From: Gloeophyllum trabeum ATCC 11539
Taxonomy: Eukaryota; Basidiomycota; Agaricomycetes; Gloeophyllales; Gloeophyllaceae
Assembly: GCF_000344685.1 (NCBI RefSeq)
Contig: NW_006920423.1
Location: 271,221 to 335,220 of the forward strand
Direction: 5' to 3'
Length of the DNA: 64,000 bases
How positions within the stretch are numbered: position 1 is the stretch's first letter; every line of letters begins with the position of its first letter. Of the stretch, positions 35,956-47,554 are shown piece after piece. Under the pieces are notes generated by a model that saw only the letters and a list, made by a program, of their open reading frames with translations, was not told the origin of the DNA and made no database searches. Position numbers and translations under genes: made by a program.

Positions 35956-37180
35956 ATGCGGGCAAAGAATGTAAACGACCTTCCGCTGGAAATTATGTAC
36001 GAAGTTCTCGCGGAAGTCCTTCTTGAATACTTTCATGAGATGTTTACACTGCGCGACGGCGCAGACTGGGACGCCCTGCGAAGTCTGTGGCTAGTGAACG
36101 CAAAGTTCAAGGACACTACTTCCTTGATTTTGTCGGACATATTTGGCGATCCGGGACTGGGTAGTGATCGGTCAGTAATAGAAGCTCGCCTGAGGTTCTC
36201 ATTGACTGACACCTTTCGCTAGTCGTGTTTGCCGCTATCAAGCGCTCGTGAAGGCAGTGAGCGACCATTGTCGTGCTATGCGCTACAGCTCCGCTACAAT
36301 GCCCAACGTCGCACACTCGAAGTCCGTCACGGCGCGATATGAGGACATATTGAAGACACCTTTCATCCCCCTCTACATCACAACAATCATGACGGCCGCC
36401 GGGCTTGGCGCAGTGAGAGGCATCGCAGACATGCTGCCCATGCCCGCTGATAAACTGGCATCTGTGTACAAGCATATCGCAACTACGATGCACAGTACTT
36501 GCCAAGCACTCAAAATATTACCGAGAGCGATCATGAGGCGCAAGCTCAGCATAATAGTGGAGCAAAACTGCAGGCTCATTACTCATGGTATGAATAATTG
36601 AGTTTTTAATGCGCTCAGTCGAGTATCATGCGGCGCCTTTAGCCCTCATCCTCTCGCAAGGCTGTACAGAGCTGCAACATGCTCTGGAAGAGTACGAAGA
36701 GGTGACCTTATCTGATTCAGAGTTCGTGGATGATGAAGATGCTTTTGTCCGAGCGAGTCTTCAGGTAAATCACCATACGTCTCAGATACCACAGAACTCA
36801 TCGGAACCGCCGTGGCTAGGCTGTACACAAGAAAATCGACTATACTCTGCGATCAATGGAGCACGGGCAGTTCGCTGCGCCAGTCCCAGAGCACCTCAAT
36901 AATCATATATGTGAGATGCATGAGCGTACTCCGCCTACAGACGACGAACTTCGTGAAGCCGCTAAGGTACGTTCATTCCGTTTACCCAAGGAATCAGTGG
37001 GATGCCGATCATACATGCTAGATGGTCCGGGTTTTCCGGAATCCGATACTTACCTTGACGAACCGCATGCCGACGGAAGGTGACCAGCTTAGCCTTCTCC
37101 CTCGTCTCCACCGGCTGGCGCGGATGTTTGACGAGGAAGCAGAGATTGTGGCAGACGATCAACTTCAAATCGTCGTATAA
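35956..37180 (+). CDS. F-box-like paralogue family, member 1, about 321 aa
   Basis: Five exons: 35956-36170, 36223-36587, 36619-36764, 36820-36966, 37088-37180; 322 codons in phase. The N-terminus (VNDLPLEIMYEVLAEVLLEY) looks like the first helix of an F-box. It is followed by WDALRSLWLVNAKFKDTTS, as in F-box proteins where variable helices follow. The rest is helical, ending near MHERTPPTDDELREAAK and a short tail. Members 2 (37726) and 3 (50599) share this layout, the five-exon structure and the length. Intron 2 is only 31 bp, at the same place and phase as a 50-bp intron in member 2. If the F-box reading is right, it would recruit substrates to an SCF ubiquitin ligase; this is an inference. 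The ATG at 35956 follows directly from the F-box-like start. Confidence 0.7.
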
Positions 37181-37725
37181 TAGGACGAGAATGGATTTCG
37201 TAGACGGTAGCATCTGTCCTGTTTAATTGGTTCGTATCCCATTTCTCGCCCGCATTTGCCGGAATAATATCTCGTTGATTAGAAGGTTACTAACTCCAAC
37301 CGTCGTCCTCCATAGTATCTACAGTATCGCATTCAATACACCAATACACTATTCCTCCAGCTTATGTGGCTGAACTTGTCTTCATCGCCAGATAGTGTCT
37401 TGCTAATGCACTGCTAAGTATCAGACTACTCTAGATTAAACTTGAACGACTGAATTTCACGTTAACCCTGCTATTGGTAACTAATGCCACCCACACATTG
37501 TGGCGAGGTTCCAAGCACACTTCGGCATGATGGCAGAGGTGCTGCTTAGTGGACAAAGCATATTGTCTTACCTAACGACGTATTGTTTGGGTTGCCTCGA
37601 ACGGTCAAAGCAACTTGCCACTTAGGCTTTGCGAGCCACAGGGTATTTGCATAACTTTCACAGGCTCTAGCTTATATTCTGGACAGTCTCCATTCCTTTC
37701 CATTGCCACCACTTCTCGCTCCAAG
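37181..37725. other. intergenic between two tandem paralogues
   Basis: This 545-bp region separates F-box-like members 1 and 2 and presumably contains the promoter of member 2. No further gene seen. Confidence 0.45.
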
Positions 37726-38941
37726 ATGGCTACATCCCAGCCACCACCACTTCCTCTGGCTCCGGAAATCCTTTATAGCATCATCGCCGACGCTGTACTG
37801 TCGTATTTACAAGGTCTGCTGAGCGATATGGATGCTCCTCAGCACAATACCTTGCTCGCCTTGACGCTCGCATGCAAATCATTCCAGGACCACGTTGACG
37901 TAGTTCTCTCGCATGCCCTTGGCTCGCCACAAATCGCCGCAGGAAGGAAAGTCGCTGAACGGATGTGCGAGCAGACCCGGATTTCTGACCTACAAATGCT
38001 CCAGTGACTTAAAGCTTACCTGGTTTATTCGTATTGCACGACAGCACATCGTGAAGGTATATGCCTTGAGCGACCAACCCGAGGCGGAACTGCCAGCGGA
38101 ACCAGCACTGGTGGCATTTGAAGATACCTTTCTTGGAATCTGTATAGAGGCCACAAAAGTAAGGGTGAAACACCTGCAGGATCAGCTCACAGGGCTTCAT
38201 AATGCGTTCCCTGCTTTATGCGACTACTGGCAGAAGATACTGGACAAGACGAACGTCATTTGCACACATGCTGCCAGGATTCCTCACAGTCTCTTGAGCA
38301 ACCGAGCGCTCGGCGTTTCGGAGCCGGGCTGCAGGCTGTATAAACTCAGTAAGCACCCTACTCCAAGTCATTCTGGCGATATAATCTGATCACATTAGTC
38401 GCGGTGGCTGCTCTATCCGGGGAACTCTTGCGGAGGAGCAATGGTAGGTGGCGGGAGGCCCTAACTCAGGATGAAGGGAGAACGGTGCGAGATAGTCAAA
38501 CATGCAAGGTGAGTATACAATTCCCGGTCGGGGTTCAGGATCTGATTGCTGTCTTCATATAGGACTTCATTGCCAGGACAGACCTGGCATTATCATTACT
38601 TGAGCTTGGACAGATGGCCGGCGACTTACTAGGCAGACCTGAGCCGATATACAACAACTTCGTCTGCCCTTACCATGAGCCAAGAGAACCCACAGACGAA
38701 GAACTTCGCGAAGCCTTGCAGGTATGCCTGTTCTACCCCTTTTCCTAGCTCTCGTTGAAACGGGCTCTGGCAGGGAATAGAGGACATATATGTGGAACTC
38801 TGCTATGTGTTCGAGACGTTGCCCTGTCCACCATTACTCGATGATCGTTGCATCCGCTGGCGCATCTCGGAGATACACAGGAGAACCGGGAGACGGGTGG
38901 GACAGATGTTCCTGATACCTCCGGTCTGGCCACTTCGTTAG
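37726..38941 (+). CDS. F-box-like paralogue family, member 2, about 331 aa
   Basis: Five exons: 37726-37950, 38015-38348, 38399-38508, 38563-38721, 38774-38941; 332 codons in phase. The start is MATSQPPPLPLAPEILYSII, followed by ADAVLSYLQGLL and LALTLACKSFQDHVDVVLSH, matching the F-box-like N-terminus of member 1. The segment YHEPREPTDEELREALQ aligns with ERTPPTDDELREAAK of member 1, both directly before an intron. The C-terminus (IHRRTGRRVGQMFLIPPVW) is longer than in member 1. There are no membrane segments. The head-to-tail order suggests tandem duplication, though the sequences have diverged strongly. Function is unknown beyond the F-box-like inference. Confidence 0.72.
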
Positions 38942-39090
38942 ATGTCGAGCGATGGACTTTGAATCATGTACGCTTTGTATTTGCAGTACAGTAGATCTAA
39001 TGCATCGAACAGCCAATAAGGAGCCAAGCGTGGCCACTGTGAAGCATTGACGTCATTCATGCAATCCGGCAGACGGCCCGGTTCACCCGC

Positions 39091-40526
39091 ATGCCTCACT
39101 TTATTCCCCCTGCTCACTCAGCGAAGAGATCTCTCTATATCTACTGTAAGTCTTCGACCAGCAGGCTTCCTCGAAGTAGGCACCTGTCGGTAGGCATGGC
39201 CGCTCAGAATCGCGAAATTACCATCATCGGCGGCGGCATCGTAGGCTGCTCAACCGCCTACTATCTCTCGCACCATCCGTCCTACTCGCCTGAGACGACC
39301 ACAATCACCCTTCTCGAAGCATCCATCAACGGCGCTGCACAAGGGGCATCTGGAAAGGCCGGGGGACTCGTAGCAAAATGGGCCTATCCGCGGGAACTGG
39401 TGGATGTCTCTTTCGAAGAGCACAAACGCCTCGCTGAGACGCACGGCGGCACGGAGAGATGGGGCTGGCGTATGGTTGGGTGCGGGACATGGGAAGGTCG
39501 CGGGGAGGTACTGACTGAAGCGGACGAGCCAGGCACGGGCGTAGGGAAGGGTGGTGAGCGCAGGAGCTTGGAGAAGACGCTGGGGCTGGACGGCGGGAGT
39601 AAGAGTAAGGCTAGCAGAAGAGCGAAGGGTTTGCCAGATGATTTGACGTGGGTGAAGGAGAGTCTGACATCGTCGTACACCCCCATGGCACCTGCGGGTG
39701 ACACCGCGCAAGTCCATCCGTACCTGTTCACCATGTCCATGCTCGAGCTGGCCAAGGAGAGGGGCGTGCAGTTCGTCTCCGGCAAGGTGACTTCGATCAA
39801 CCACGACGGGGGCCAAGTGAAGTCCGTCACCTACACTGAAGTGACGGGCGAGAAACTAACCCGGACGATTCCCTCGACGCACGTCATCCTCACCGCCGGC
39901 GCCTGGTCTCCCAATATCCTCCCGTCCCTGCCTATCTCCGCGACGCGTGCACACAGCATCACCGTCATCACGCCCCCAGAAACCGAAATCGCGCCGTACG
40001 TCCTCTTCACCGAGATTGTCATGCCCGCCGACGGCCGGACGCGCTCCAAGGGCCGCCCCGAGATCGTCTCGCCCGAGATATACCCACGTCCACTTCCGAC
40101 GAAAGAGATATACATATGCGGGCCTGGCGATTCCCTAAAGTTACCTGAGACCGTCGACGAGGTCGCGGTCGACCCCGAGGCGTGCGAGGCGATTTACAAG
40201 CAGGTTGCGAGCATCTCGCCAGAGGTGAAGAGCGGAACGGTTGATAAGAGGCAGGCGTGCTATTTGCCTGTGGTCAGGGGAGGTGGAGGTCCGATTGTGG
40301 GAGAGGTAAAGAGCCTTAAGGGCCTGATTCTTGGAGTTGGCCATACCTGCTGGGTGAGTATCCGTGCTGTCTCGTCGAGGATCATTAACTGAACGGGTGC
40401 TTGTCGTTGTAGGGAATCTGCAACGCGCCAGGTACCGCGAGAGCACTATCCGAACTCGTGATGGAGGGGGGGATTAAATGTGCAGACTTGAGGAGACTAG
40501 ATCCAAGCCGATATTTCAAGTTGTAG
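39091..40526 (+). CDS. FAD-dependent oxidoreductase, Tda3/DAO-like, about 458 aa
   Basis: Two exons, 39091-40353 and 40413-40526, with a 59-bp intron. ITIIGGGIVGCSTAYYLS is the Rossmann FAD-binding GXGXXG motif of the D-amino-acid-oxidase superfamily. HVILTAGAWSPNILPSL is the second conserved strand, and VRGGGGPIVGE with GVGHTCWGICNAPGTARALS is the C-terminal flavin-contacting segment typical of Tda3-like proteins. The substrate is unknown. The 35 residues before the second Met (39196) are rich in Arg, Ser and aromatic residues, without acids, and could be a mitochondrial presequence. The alternative is a start at 39196 (MAAQNREITII), giving 423 aa. A Lys/Gly-rich insert lies at about residues 145-185. 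Confidence 0.88.
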
Positions 40527-40666
40527 AAAAGATCATTTTGCATCAGACCACATGGGAGCTACTAGAACGTCTGGATGGACTTACTGTATTCGTCAAATAG
40601 ACAGTGGCATGCATCTCTCCCTCTCTGGGATGAAGCTTGGAAATCTAGAAAATGGCTCGAGAGTTT

Positions 40667-42036
40667 TCAGGCGATACAGATACCGTCACCATCCTTCACC
40701 AGTACTAGTCTAGCACCCTTCATCATCCTGATCTTGTTCGAAGGTCGGTGCGAGGCGCCTGGACCTGCATTGGAGCCAGGCGTGTAAGACCATAGATCAA
40801 GCACATTCCTGAGATACATCGACAAGTACGCCTCGTGGTAGACCTTGATATAGTCGACGTCGTCCAGTTCGTCACCGGATACCTCGTCGGTCTCAGAATC
40901 CAAGACAGGCTCGAAAGCAAGACCGATAGGACCGAACCTCCCGTTCTGGTGGAAGGTCAAGAGGAAATCCCAGACAGCACGAACAGCGTCCGGGTTCCAG
41001 CAGATGTACGGTTCCTTGGTCTCTGAATCAGTGGTTTCCACCGAGCGTACTCCGAGCTGACGTGGATCGTCCGAGTCGACGATTCGAGCGGGGGTGGAGC
41101 CTTCCCAAGGTGGGTGCCCTCTTACGGGTATGATCCAGGCGCACCGAGCATAGATGTTGCTCTCATGGAAGAATTCCGAGAGATCCACGTCGGATGCAAG
41201 TGGAATGGGAGGCTGCCTCGAGTAGGGCTTGAGTGGCAGGAGCTGGATCTGTTGAGGCTGGTGAGGGAGTTGTCCGCGATAGTGAGGCTATAAAAGCGGA
41301 TGTGTTCCGATGTGAGTGCGTGTACATGAGAGTTGAAGAAGATGGGTGTCCAAGCTTGCTCAAAGAGTCGTCTGCTCGTTCGACTGCTCGAAATGCCCGA
41401 GAACAGTCACTCATTTCCTCAATAACACGCGCAACCAGCTCGAACGAGCCACCGAGCAATCCAACGGGCAGAGACCCATATCATCAGTCCCTCTGAGAAA
41501 AACATAACGTACAGCTGGTATAAGTCCGTACAGTGAAGGCACTCCAGCGTTGATGCGTCGTCTCCTTCGGGGTCTCGCTTGCCTCTCGCGTTCGCGGTCA
41601 GCTTGCTCCACCGCGTAACGTAGCAGGTATTCAAGATCTGTTGACTGAAACTCTTCTAAGTCATCGATTTCCAGCAGCTCATCTGAGGCAGCAGGTGCAT
41701 TCCACTCCCTAAGTGTACGGAGAGCCTCAGTAGCGTGATCCTCCAGGGTCGGCGGGATTCTTGAGTGGATGTATACCTGAGGCGAGACGACTGTCGGCGG
41801 TTGGAGATACACCAGAGAGCCAGAGATGATGCTAACGCACAGGAGAAATCGTATCGAGTCGGATCCACATGACAGACCCTAGATGACCAGCCGTTCGCGT
41901 CAATTGCAGATCGAATAAGGCGTCTGCCAAGTTTCATGACAGTCCGATCGACTTGTCTAGAAGAACTCTGCGGAAAACCAGACAAGAAGTTATGCACAGT
42001 AATCTCGTCAGATATGGAGCTCATTTCCACGCCCAT
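40667..42036 (-). CDS. unrecognised protein, about 380 aa
   Basis: Proposed exons are 42036-41841, 41790-41513, 41438-41385 and 41287-40667, giving 383 codons. The 53-bp first intron and the last exon are well supported. The small third exon is uncertain, because several splice choices keep the frame. The start reads MGVEMSSISDEITVHNFLSG. The middle is acidic (ELLEIDDLEEFQSTDLEY), then strongly basic (RERERQARPRRRRR). The last exon is open and well composed (DVDLSEFFHESNIYARCAWI, ICWNPDAVRAVWDFLLTF), ending in VLVKDGDGICIA. No signal peptide or membrane helix was found. I recognise no domain. Confidence 0.6.
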
Positions 42037-42218
42037 CGCAGCCTACGGTTTGGTGGTGAAGCAGGACAAACGAACATTCGGAACAAAGACAGTAACTGTG
42101 ACACGACGCGTCAGTGTTCCCGTGATTGTCCTTGTCACGTAGAACGAACTCATTAACGCGGGAGGTGCCAGTGCTAGGACGCGCTCGGTGCTGAGTCGCA
42201 CGACTCGCACTGCGGCCC

Positions 42219-42535
42219 GCGGGCAGAGACCGATGTCCCGCCCGTGGGCATGCCAGGAACATCTCCCGGTTGGGAGAACACTTTCTTAGAATGGTCCTTG
42301 CTGGAGCATAACCTGGACATGAAGAATGTCCTTTGAGTGAACAAAGAAAGGTCTACGGGACATTTGCTATTGTCCTCAAATATCAGGGGACATTTGATTA
42401 ACAGTGTCATTTCATTCATTCTGTCTGTATCATGTTCTGCTCTGGAGCATCCTAGGAGAGGGTTCTCCCACCTGTGCCGTGAAAGACAAATGTCCGGTGG
42501 CGGGACACCGGTCCTTGCCCGCTGTGGTCGGCAGA
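42219..42535. mobile_element. degenerate MITE-like inverted-repeat element
   Basis: The segment from about 42219 to 42320 is similar to the reverse complement of about 42425-42535. Shared blocks include GCGGGCA, GACCG, TGTCCCGCC, GTTGGGAGAAC against GGTGGGAGAAC, and CTAGGATG against TTAGAATG. The centre is AT-richer with repeated GGACATTTG. It carries no coding capacity. The size of about 0.3 kb and the imperfect arms fit an old non-autonomous DNA transposon. Exact ends and a target-site duplication could not be fixed by eye. Confidence 0.5.
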
Positions 42536-43039
42536 TACGCAGTTTTGGTTGGCTTGCTTCCGATCAAGGCGGCTACGGGAAAAACTCGAGGTCCGTATCG
42601 CATACATATAGACACGGACGACGGTGATCCTGCTAATCCACTTATGTTGCGTTCAACAGCCTACTCTGCTGCTGCTTGATGCTCGGGGTCGAGCTTCAGG
42701 GTATTCTGAACGTGGAACTAATTTGGACCTGAGCTCGTCCATCTCAGACGACAGTTTCATTGTTAGGAACTGCCTCACTTTATAACTTTCTAGCAGGAGG
42801 AAGAGACGCGGGAGCGCGCCTATAGAGCCTATAGAGGTATAGTGAGTATTCCAATCATTTAACGAGAATTGACCAAGTAGGGCGCCACCTGAAAACTGGA
42901 GACACCGGAATTACATGCAGTGGTTGACCCAGATGACCAAGCTCAGGGAGACTGCCCACTATCATAACTACGCCTTCCGGTGATATAAAGCGCTCGCAGA
43001 TTTGAGAGACCCGTTTAGATTTTTGCAAGCAACGAGACA

Positions 43040-43047
43040 TATATAAG
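43040..43047 (+). promoter_or_regulatory. TATA box of small secreted protein 1
   Basis: TATATAAG lies 58 bp upstream of the ATG at 43106, giving a short leader for the small secreted protein. Confidence 0.5.
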
Positions 43048-43105
43048 GCTCGACTAATTAGTCGTCGACCTATCGACAAGACATTGTCAAAGCCGCACCC
43101 ACAGC

Positions 43106-43270
43106 ATGCTCACCGTGCGTCTGTCTGCACTCGTTCTCTTCGCGTTGGCCAGCCTTGCCATCGCAGCTCCCTCTCCGCAGGAGTGTGGATGTCACTGCCC
43201 GCCGACGGAAAGACCTCCCAATTGCGCTCCCATGGGGATATGCCCTATTTGCCTGCCACCTGGCGCGTGA
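43106..43270 (+). CDS. small secreted cysteine-rich protein 1, 54 aa
   Basis: MLTVRLSALVLFALASLAIA is a canonical signal peptide with an Ala-rich cleavage region. The mature part is only about 34 residues with six Cys (ECGCHCPP, NCAP, ICPIC) and many Pro. The stop TGA is followed, ten bases after its first base, by a strong GTAAGT donor and, further on, by a CCCACAG acceptor, so there is probably an intron in the 3' UTR. Alternatively splicing near the stop could extend the protein; I could not find a better joined frame. Such proteins are typical fungal effector or surface candidates. It resembles protein 2 (44510) in type only, not in sequence. Confidence 0.65.
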   Translation: MLTVRLSALVLFALASLAIAAPSPQECGCHCPPTERPPNCAPMGICPICLPPGA

Positions 43271-44509
43271 ACTGGTAAGTAGATATAACATCATATTTAT
43301 CCTTGCCACTCACTGAACAGCTTATTCCCACAGGGGAAGATGTTTGCGTATCCGAGAATCAGATCGGTCTCGAGGAGGATCGGTCTTGAATGTTACGGGT
43401 AATTCTAGTACACAATTGTACATCTTCGTCGGTTTTGCCTGCGCCGCCTGGAAACGTGCTCTCAACATCGCGAATTTATCTTGGGTGCAAATATACACAG
43501 GGGCTGAAATTCTTGAACGCTTGTGCAGATCGACAGTTCACAATCAAGCTTGACTTGAGATGTGCCGATGAGTTTAGTATTTCAGTATGTAGAGTCGCCT
43601 GCATTTGTTAGGCAAAGAAATGTACACCGAGCTGCCAATCCCGGTGGAAACTGGTCAAACGGAGCCACGAAGTCCCCGCACATGAGCTTCAGCGTCAGTG
43701 GCTTGATGTGCCAGTGGGAGAATCCGAGAACCCCGATTTACAGAGGGAGTCATCTCTGCAAGTATATTCTCAAATTAGTGAGTTTTAGTGGTTTCTACCT
43801 GTCAGATAGTCGCAATCGGGACCCATGCTGGTCTGAAGCCTGATGAATGCCTTCGAGTCGTCGATGTGGCTGGTGGCTTGTGGCGGTGTAGCGCCAGCGA
43901 AGACTCGGGGTCGGCCGCTGAAGTCATTTTCCCACGCGATCGCCCCTCGAGCTGCAGCCACATTCACAGAAGAGGACTAGCTATACTCTGAGCTCGCGTT
44001 CATCCACCTCTGCGATGTGCTCAAAAATTATTAGCTCGAATAGATATTACGATTTTTAAGGTGTTCTGGATATGCTCTTGGTTGAGGCACATCCCTTGGC
44101 ATATGTTACTCGCCATTCCATGGGTGGCGAATCTCACGCCTGGCGCCTGTTAGGAAGCAGACCCCGATGGTCTTAGTGCGATAGATTCACTGCTTGCTCA
44201 AGTGGTTATGCATAGTAATCGAAATTTTCTGATGTCTGTAATTGCTCGCGTACGCGTGCCTCTGATAGTCCTCGGCGTGGAGACGGCGTCCGTGTCCTCC
44301 TATCCACTCCATCAGGCCTCACGCTCTATCAGACATAGGTCATCTGCATGTACCTTTGGGGATAACTCATCTTATGGATGGAATTCAACTATCTATCTTC
44401 TTTCCCAGGACAGAATTATTCGTCCCATGACTCTGGGCACTGGCGTATTTAAGCAACGAGCTGCGCACTCACTTGTAACCCCAGTCATAGGAAACGCCCA
44501 TATCCTGAG
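43271..44509. other. 1.2 kb without a confident gene
   Basis: The remainder of the 3' UTR of secreted protein 1 probably lies here. An open frame at 43390-43611 has many Cys but no signal peptide or motif. A TATTTAAG motif near 44447 probably serves secreted protein 2. Confidence 0.4.
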
Positions 44510-44913
44510 ATGCGCTCACTCTATGTGATCTCTGCGAGTTTGCTTGCTGCATGCATCCTTGCCGCAGCCCAGACTTGCGTTACTTGTCCTCCGACAGTGG
44601 TCGATGACGGAGTGACCTATTACTTCGAAGATGATTCCACAGACCTCCACGGACTGACCTTCTGCATGTGAGCCCCATTCATTCCTTTACACCTGTAATG
44701 AGTTAAGATTCACTCACCGACTGCAGCTATCTTCCTGGCTCCGATGGCCCGCCCTTGACTCAACTAGCTTGTGACTACTATGTGAGTCGGTAAAAGTCGC
44801 AATTACAACGTCTGACATTCAGATGATCTCTCCAGGCCAATGGGACTGTGTCATCCTCGAGCCCGTCCTATTGCCCGTCCAGCACTGATCCCACGGAGCA
44901 TTCGTGCTACTAA
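44510..44913 (+). CDS. small secreted cysteine-rich protein 2, 96 aa
   Basis: Three exons: 44510-44667, 44727-44781, 44836-44913, with introns of 59 and 54 bp; 97 codons in phase. MRSLYVISASLLAACILAAA is a clear signal peptide. The mature protein has six Cys (TCVTC, TFC, LAC, SYC, HSC), which would allow three disulfides, and one N-glycosylation sequon (NGT). It is acidic in the middle (DDGVTYYFEDDSTD). Both introns have strong GTGAGT donors and CAG acceptors, which makes a chance frame unlikely. It is a candidate secreted effector or wall-associated protein; the family is not recognised. Confidence 0.75.
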
Positions 44914-45101
44914 CGTGCACACTGCGGTCGCCGATTTATGGAGTTGTTGGAAGTCGAACGATGTTTTCCCGAACGGAGAGATCTGATACTGGAGAGCATA
45001 GTTACGCTAAATTACACAAGGCGTTAAAATACACAATGATACCGAACAGTAAGCTACCCACAATGCGCGAAGGGTACTTATGAAGCATCATGAAAGAACA
45101 T

Positions 45102-47554
45102 CTAAAGCGCGTAAATGAAATCCTCATTCTGCCTGTCCGTCAGGTCGTCAAAGGCCTTCTCATTGATCGCGGCCGCGTTCTCGTGCTGTGCCTCTTCTCC
45201 TCCTTTCTCTTCCAACGCCTTCTCCCTCATCTTCAACGCTGCCTTGGAACTCTCCAGGGAAGTGTCGATGACTTCGCCCTTCTTGCCCATACGCCTCCGC
45301 TTGGCGGCTTGCTTTCTGTTCAGGATGTGCAGGTAGAGAGCGGTCACCAGAGTAATAAGCGCGAGCGCAATCCAACATGTTAAGCTGAGATTGGCATGTC
45401 AGATTCGGCCATGTCGCAGAAAAAGTGCAATATTTACCTGCCAATGAGACCACGGTGGTAGTACGGAGATTCCTCAGTACGGTAAAGCTGTGGCCCAGCA
45501 ATCTGCATGGCCGTCAGGTCAAATATCGACATAACTTGACGTAGCGATACTTACGTTCCCTGCGCATTGGGCTACAAAGATAACTGCGGTGATAGCTGTT
45601 TTCTTGGTATGCCCTGCAGTGTTCTGAGATGCCCCTGGATATCACGGACGTCAGTCCGGGTTTCGAGCGACCATTCACTGGACGTACAAGTGTACAACAT
45701 AGGCTCTGGGAGAGCGGGTCAGAATGTGAAGCCAAGGCCTTTAAAGCAAATACGACTCACGAAGACCGGTAGAGAATGACAACTGCCCAGGAGAACCAGA
45801 AGAAATGACCGGTGAACGCGCGTCTTTACCGAGGGACCATGACAGGCACGTACAACATAATAGCATCCCAGCAGCGTATTCTTCAGCTCTGTACCCCTAC
45901 CAAGGACCCTCAGCGCAGCTGCGCCAGCAATAGGCGGCAGGGACAAGAAAAAAATAACGGGCCATTTCAGCTTGATTCTCTGCGAGATCAAGGCTGAGAG
46001 GAGAGTGATGATAACCTGAAAAATCCCGAAGGGAGCGTTGAAGAGGATGGTGTCGAGGGTTCCGAATCCAAATCCTACGATGACATTTCTGAGATTCGTG
46101 AGGACTATGAGATTAGGTTAGGTTACGTACCTTTAATTATCAGTGGACCGAAGCTGCTCAGACCACCGCTCGGCAGCCTGTTCTCCGGATTAGATAGACT
46201 GAAGACAAAGATAGCTCTGCAGACATACGCGCAAAGGAATAGCAGCGAGAACCACAGGTAGGTCTTGAAGTCAGTGGCTAGGTCCCATACGTGGTCCCAC
46301 TTCCACACTTTAGCTTCGGTGCCCTGCGGACATGATGCAATCAGAATCGAGGAGACGAGAGAACCGAACGAGTTAAATCACCTGATTGTTCGAGCGCAGC
46401 CGTTCGAGAGCAACGACCTTCTCTTCGTGACTGAAGAACCGCGCCTTCGTGGGGGAGTCCGGGAGGACAAACCTGTGTAACAGAGGACTGAGCATATATT
46501 CTACGCTTTTCAAAGAGCGACGGGAGCGTACAAGACAACGAAAGAGCAAGCAACAGTCAATAAACCAATGAATAGGAAGATCGTCTGGATAGAGCAGGAA
46601 GAGTGAATGCGGTGCGGTGCGCTGGCCACTAGCTATGAGACCTTACCTGATAGGGTTTCAACCTTCCATCAATCTGTCCCAGGCCATAGGCCAAGAGGGA
46701 TCCAACAGCACCGGCAACGCCGTTCATGGCCATCCATGCCGAAAGCCGCAGGGTCTGTTCCCTCCGACGCCACCACATCTGCGTGATAATGATGAAGCAT
46801 GGCGCTAGAACAGATGACAATAAAGAATCAATAAAGAATCACAGGCAGCTTGAAGACACGTACCGACAGTGGCTTCGAATATACCCAGTAGGAACCGCAC
46901 GGCCAGAAGGCCACCGAAGTTCTTAGCGGCCGCCGTGCAAGCCACTAAGACACCCCACATGAAGACATGAACAAACACTAAGAAGTCTTTGAGAGCCAGT
47001 TCCTGGTTAAAAATGACCACTTACGGTACTTGGCTACCGGGAGCTTGACGAGGAGATAAGAGGAGACCGGCTGCCACACCAGCTGCGCAACATAGACGAT
47101 ACTACCCAGCCAGCTATACTGGCTGCCATGAAGGTCTACGCAAGGCGTGATAAGTGATATGAAACTCTGAGATGACAATATACTCACGAGTTTCTTGCAC
47201 AATGTTGAACGCCGACGTGTACGACAGGGATGATCTACAAAGGATCCAACGCGGTCAGCAGAGTGGGTCACGCAGAACGGGGTGGACGTACTTGTCTAAC
47301 TGCTGCAAGAAATAGACCATGAGGATCACGGGCATACACCACCTATCAATCTTCCGAAGAACGCGAGCATCCTGTTCTGCCGTAATATGGACAGGCGTGG
47401 AGGCGTCACCTAGCACATCCAGAGCTGCGTCTCCGACCCTCTTAGATGATCCGGTGGTAGAAGGCATGACTGGCGCAGCATTCTCAATGTACGTCGGGGC
47501 ATCGACCTTCTTGTCCGTGTCGGACGCCATCGAGGAAGAGCGAGGGAGAGACAT
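45102..47554 (-). CDS. MFS transporter, Dal5/allantoate-permease type (anion:cation symporter)
   Basis: This is a multi-exon gene of roughly 500 residues with short introns. Exon 1 (47554 to about 47293) encodes a Ser/Asp-rich cytoplasmic start and the Dal5-family opening KIDRWCMPVILMVYFLQQLD. Later exons give SSLSYTSAFNIVQET, HGSQYSWLGSIVYVAQLVWQ, GGLLAVRFLLGIFEATV, PCFIIITQMWWRRREQTLR (the conserved W-RREQ motif), GAVGSLLAYGLGQI, the middle loop RFVLPDSPTKARFFSHEEK, and the C-terminal half ending in NRKQAAKRRRMGKKGE and DLTDRQNEDFIYAL. About 12 helices are expected. Relatives import organic anions such as allantoate, nicotinate, pantothenate or biotin across the plasma membrane. It is divergent from the oxidoreductase at 48124, so the two may be co-regulated. 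Confidence 0.88.

Noticed and set aside
41289..41296. TATAAAAG on the plus strand
   Set aside because: It coincides with the acceptor of an intron in the minus-strand gene and has no plus-strand gene below it.
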